This document shows, in pieces, positions 5,554 through 7,636 of a stretch of DNA of 7,636 nucleotides (the stretch's first letter is position 1; each line of letters begins with the position of its first letter). Below the pieces are notes generated by a model. The model searched no databases, was not told where the DNA came from, and was given only the letters and a program-made list of their open reading frames with translations. Origin of the DNA: UBA2882 sp051877575 (GTDB taxonomy: Bacteria; Bacillota; Clostridia; Lachnospirales; Lachnospiraceae); the NCBI GenBank assembly GCA_051877575.1, contig JBJEJA010000040.1:1-7636 (forward strand). The letters are read 5' to 3'. A program made the translations under genes and the position numbers.

Positions 5554-5582
5554 TTGACAAATCGTTGTGCTTATGTTAGAGT
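5554..5582 (+). promoter_or_regulatory. Promoter of the TetR-family gene
   Basis: TTGACA (5554-5559) is a perfect -35. TAGAGT (5577-5582) lies 17 bp downstream and is preceded by TG at 5574-5575, an extended -10. Transcription would start near 5588-5590, inside the operator-like repeat at 5585-5603. It also rules out starts of the same frame at 5567 or 5573. Confidence 0.75.
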
Positions 5583-5584
5583 GT

Positions 5585-5603
5585 TACCGACAGGTTGTCG
5601 GTA
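5585..5603. promoter_or_regulatory. TetR-type operator, copy 1 (autoregulatory)
   Basis: TACCGACA (5585-5592) and TGTCGGTA (5596-5603) are perfect inverted 8-bp arms separated by GGT. The site covers the predicted transcription start of the repressor gene, the classic place for TetR autoregulation. A closely matching site lies before the MFS gene at 6373-6389. Confidence 0.75.
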
Positions 5604-5614
5604 CAGAACTGTAC
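5601..5614. repeat. Second inverted repeat in the TetR leader
   Basis: GTACAG (5601-5606) and CTGTAC (5609-5614) are inverted copies separated by AA. The site shares three bases with the right arm of the operator. It has no copy upstream of the MFS gene, so it may be a second regulator site or an mRNA hairpin. Confidence 0.4.
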
Positions 5615-5644
5615 ATAGTCGATGCGGAAATGGTAAGTGAGCGG

Positions 5645-6292
5645 ATGAGGGTAGTAAAAGAAGCGGCAGAACGCAGAAACGAAATATTGGATGTGGCAGA
5701 AAGGCTGTTTGAGACAAAGGGATTTGATCACACCAGTACCAACGATATATTAAATGAAATCGGGATTGCCAGAGGGACTCTGTATTATCATTTTAAGTCT
5801 AAGGAAGATATTCTGGATGCCATGATTGAGCGCATCAGCAGGAGACTGGTTGCCAGGGCAAAGGCCATAGCCGAAAACAGGGAAATCCCGGTTTTACAGC
5901 GTCTGACCATGACGATTATGGCTTTGAATCTGAATAATGATCTCGGTCATGAAGTGATGGAGCAGGTGCACAAGGCGCAGAATGCCCTGATGCATCAGAA
6001 GATGCGCGAAAACCTGCTTGCGGAAGTCAATCCCGTGATTACCGGATTGGTGGAAGAGGGAATTGCACAGGGGATTTATCAGACCGATTATCCGGCCGAA
6101 TTAGTAGAGATGACAATGCTTTATTCCAGCATGGCGTTTGATGAACTGGCCGGAAACACGGAAGAAGAAAGACAACGCAAGATTATGGCGTTCATCTATC
6201 ATCTGGAGCGGCTGCTGGGAATGAAACCGGGCAGCATGCAGGAGGTTATGATGCCCATCTTTGAAGATCAGAAAGAAGAAGCAAAAGAATAA
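5645..6292 (+). CDS. TetR/AcrR-family transcriptional repressor
   Basis: This 215-aa protein has the TetR plan. The N-terminal DNA-binding domain runs RRNEILDVAERLFETKGFDH (10-29), then the helix-turn-helix STNDILNEIGIARGTLYYHF (31-50) and KSKEDILDAMIERI. The C-terminal all-helical domain (about 65-215) would form the dimer and bind an inducer; its segment EVMEQVHKAQNALMHQKMRENLL is typical of a clostridial subgroup. The start is placed at ATG 5645 because relatives, as I recall them, begin MRVVKE. ATG 5630 is equally possible (220 aa), and both ribosome sites are weak (AAGTGAG at 5635-5641, GCGGA before 5630). Starts further upstream would lie before the promoter's +1. The gene precedes an MFS exporter with a matching operator, so it most likely represses both itself and the exporter. 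The inducer is unknown. Confidence 0.92.
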   Translation: MRVVKEAAERRNEILDVAERLFETKGFDHTSTNDILNEIGIARGTLYYHFKSKEDILDAMIERISRRLVARAKAIAENREIPVLQRLTMTIMALNLNNDLGHEVMEQVHKAQNALMHQKMRENLLAEVNPVITGLVEEGIAQGIYQTDYPAELVEMTMLYSSMAFDELAGNTEEERQRKIMAFIYHLERLLGMKPGSMQEVMMPIFEDQKEEAKE

Positions 6293-6318
6293 GTAAAAGA
6301 ATAAGTAAAAGTATAAAT
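6283..6318 (+). repeat. Three 12-bp tandem repeats across the TetR stop codon
   Basis: AAAAGAATAAGT occurs at 6283-6294 and 6295-6306, with a diverged third copy at 6307-6318. The unit is a multiple of three, so each copy repeats an in-frame TAA (6290, 6302, 6314), giving three stop codons in the repressor frame. Confidence 0.65.
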
Positions 6319-6335
6319 GTTAAGAAATAATTTTG

Positions 6336-6364
6336 ACAAGGGAACAGAAGGTTCCTTTGTTTTT
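6336..6364 (+). terminator. Rho-independent terminator after the TetR gene
   Basis: ACAAGGGAAC (6336-6345) pairs with GTTCCTTTGT (6351-6360) over 10 bp with one G-U wobble, around the loop AGAAG, and a T-run ends at 6364. It separates the repressor from the exporter, so the exporter should need its own promoter. Confidence 0.75.
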
Positions 6365-6372
6365 GCAGCATA

Positions 6373-6389
6373 ACCGACAGACTGACGGT
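6373..6389. promoter_or_regulatory. TetR-type operator, copy 2 (before the MFS exporter)
   Basis: ACCGACA (6373-6379) and TGACGGT (6383-6389) form an inverted repeat with one mismatch and a 3-bp spacer, as in copy 1 (5585-5603); 14 of 17 core bases are identical. TATAAA at 6391-6396 is a possible -10 right next to it, but I see no good -35 at normal spacing. Confidence 0.7.
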
Positions 6390-6411
6390 CTATAAAAGAA
6401 AGGGATATCAT

Positions 6412-7636
6412 ATGAAAGAAAAGAACAGTAATTTTTCCAAGTTTTTATTGCTTTGGGCAGGCGAACTGGTATCTGCCATCGGCGGAGGGCTTACCAGTTT
6501 CGGATTAAGCGTTTATGTATTTCAGCAGACGGGAAGTGCAGCCAGCATGGGGCTTGTCACTTTATTGGCATTTTTGCCCACCTTGCTTTTAAGTGTTCCG
6601 GCGGGGGTACTGGCAGACCGCTATGACCGAAGATTGTTAATGATGATAGGAGACGGCTTCTCCGCATTGGGCATTATCTACATATTGGTTTGTATGCTTA
6701 GGGGAGGAGCAGCCCTGTATCAAATCTGCATCGGTGTATTTATCAGCTCTGTATTTTCATCACTTTTAGAGCCTTCCTACCGCGCCACGGTAACGGACCT
6801 TCTTACCAAAGAAGAGTATTCCAAAGCCAGCGGTATGGTGAGCATTGCAGGGAGCGCAAGATATCTGATTTCTCCGGTTTTGGCAGGTGCATTGCTTGCA
6901 GTCAGCGATATCAAGCTGTTGTTTGTCATCGATATCAGTACATTTATTCTGACGGTGATATCAACGGCGGTGGTAAGAAAGGGAATTGCTACCAAGGCAC
7001 AGGAGGATCGGGTTTCTTTCGGAGAAAGTCTCGGACAGGGTTTTCGGGCGATCGCAGATCGGAAGGGCATATTGATTCTGATCTTGGTATCTTCTGTCAT
7101 GACATGTTTTATGGGGGCTTTGCAGATTTTATCGGAGCCATTGATTCTGGATTTTGCAGACAGTACCACGCTTGGTATCGGGCAGACATTCTGTGCCTGC
7201 GGAATGCTGGTTTCGGGCCTGTTTCTGGGAATGAAAGGGATCAGGCGGGGATATGTAAAAGTTCTGAGCCTTTCTCTGTTTCTTGCCGGAGTCAATATGG
7301 TGGGCTTTGGAATATTGGAAAACATTTATGTGATCTGTCTGTTTGGATTTTTGTTTTTTGCCATGCTGCCCTTTGCCAATAATTGTTTGGATTATCTGGT
7401 CAGAACCAATATTCCGGATGAATTGCAGGGCAGGGCGTGGGGAGTCATCGGCTTTCTGTCCCAGATCGGATATGTGGTTGCCTATGGGCTGGCAGGAGTA
7501 GCAGCAGACGGAATTGCCGTGCAATTTCAGATCGGAGTCGGAAGAGGAGCTGCGGGAGTCATCATGGCAGCCGGCATTCTCCTGAGTCTGACCGCATTGT
7601 GTTTATATCCGATTAAAAGTGTCAGGGCATTGGAAG
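6412..7636 (+). CDS. MFS efflux transporter (MFS_3 / MefA-like), 3' end outside window
   Basis: This frame is open from ATG 6412 to the last base: 408 residues without a stop. It encodes a polytopic inner-membrane exporter of the major facilitator superfamily, probably proton-driven efflux of a drug or metabolite. Helix 1-2 (about 10-66) is followed by motif A, PAGVLADRYDRR (63-74), with the key Asp69, Arg70 and Arg73-Arg74. The loop EPSYRATVTDLLTKEEYSKASGM (120-142) is typical of the MefA/EntS-like branch. Hydrophobic helices continue through ILILILVSSVMTCFMGALQIL (220-240) to about residue 400. Family members are usually 400-440 aa, so only a short tail is missing. AAAGGG (6399-6404) precedes the start. 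The upstream TetR gene and shared operator indicate repression released by a substrate-like inducer. The substrate cannot be read from the sequence. Confidence 0.9.
   Translation, partial: MKEKNSNFSKFLLLWAGELVSAIGGGLTSFGLSVYVFQQTGSAASMGLVTLLAFLPTLLLSVPAGVLADRYDRRLLMMIGDGFSALGIIYILVCMLRGGAALYQICIGVFISSVFSSLLEPSYRATVTDLLTKEEYSKASGMVSIAGSARYLISPVLAGALLAVSDIKLLFVIDISTFILTVISTAVVRKGIATKAQEDRVSFGESLGQGFRAIADRKGILILILVSSVMTCFMGALQILSEPLILDFADSTTLGIGQTFCACGMLVSGLFLGMKGIRRGYVKVLSLSLFLAGVNMVGFGILENIYVICLFGFLFFAMLPFANNCLDYLVRTNIPDELQGRAWGVIGFLSQIGYVVAYGLAGVAADGIAVQFQIGVGRGAAGVIMAAGILLSLTALCLYPIKSVRALE

Noticed and set aside
5567..5629. GTG 5567 or ATG 5573 as the TetR start
   Set aside because: They lie within the promoter and before the predicted transcription start, and the extra residues do not resemble TetR N-termini.
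6333..6338. TTGACA as the -35 of the MFS promoter
   Set aside because: It overlaps the terminator stem, and no -10-like hexamer is found 16-18 bp downstream (TTTGTT).
6777..7325. Minus-strand open frame of 182 codons
   Set aside because: It is opposite the clearly conserved MFS transporter and its sequence looks like a frame shadow.
1..7636. A defence island, CRISPR array or mobile element
   Set aside because: No cas, transposase, integrase, restriction or toxin genes and no regularly spaced repeats are visible. The lone nuclease-like protein is not enough.

Overview
The window looks like ordinary chromosome of a low-to-mid G+C Gram-positive gut-type Clostridium relative, most likely Lachnospiraceae. 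This rests on three things: AGGAGG-type ribosome binding sites and TTGACA/TATAAT-like promoters, often with a TG extended -10; the protein families (HolA with firmicute-like sequence, a DUF4825-like anti-sigma factor, a ProXp-ala-like editing protein, an 'MRVVKE' type TetR repressor); and moderate G+C with A-rich coding strands. All genes are on the + strand. No RNA gene, CRISPR array, transposase, integrase or phage gene is visible.

Layout. Positions 82-867 encode a solitary PD-(D/E)XK nuclease-like protein of unknown role. A promoter with an inverted repeat over its -35 region (885-928) leads into holA (961-1944, DNA polymerase III delta) and, 11 bp later, a small membrane-anchored zinc-ribbon protein (1956-2510). 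A four-unit 22-bp degenerate repeat and a strong hairpin terminator close this unit. Next is a two-gene ECF sigma / transmembrane anti-sigma operon (2766-4221) whose reading frames overlap by 14 bp. A well-formed promoter with a perfect 14-bp palindrome at the predicted transcription start drives a shortened nitroreductase-like protein (4343-4816). A stand-alone prolyl-tRNA editing protein of the YbaK/ProX family follows under its own extended -10 promoter (4947-5507). The last block is a TetR-family repressor (5645-6292) and an MFS exporter (6412 to beyond the window end).

How the parts work together. The TetR gene and the MFS gene each carry the same operator-like inverted repeat (ACCGACA-N3-TGWCGGT) upstream. 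One lies at the predicted TetR transcription start, the other just before the exporter start. This is a typical autoregulated efflux module and the best supported regulatory inference here. The sigma/anti-sigma pair is a self-contained envelope-signalling unit, and the A/T-rich segment before it has a tentative ECF-type promoter. The nitroreductase-like gene is the most unusual coding feature. It keeps the C-terminal half of its family, but the N-terminal segment that normally holds much of the FMN site is missing, with the frame intact.

I see no convincing multi-gene novel system. The points most worth a second look are the paired TetR operators, the shortened nitroreductase with its palindromic promoter, the orphan nuclease-like protein, and the repeat-bearing zinc-ribbon gene with the 22-bp repeats at its 3' end.
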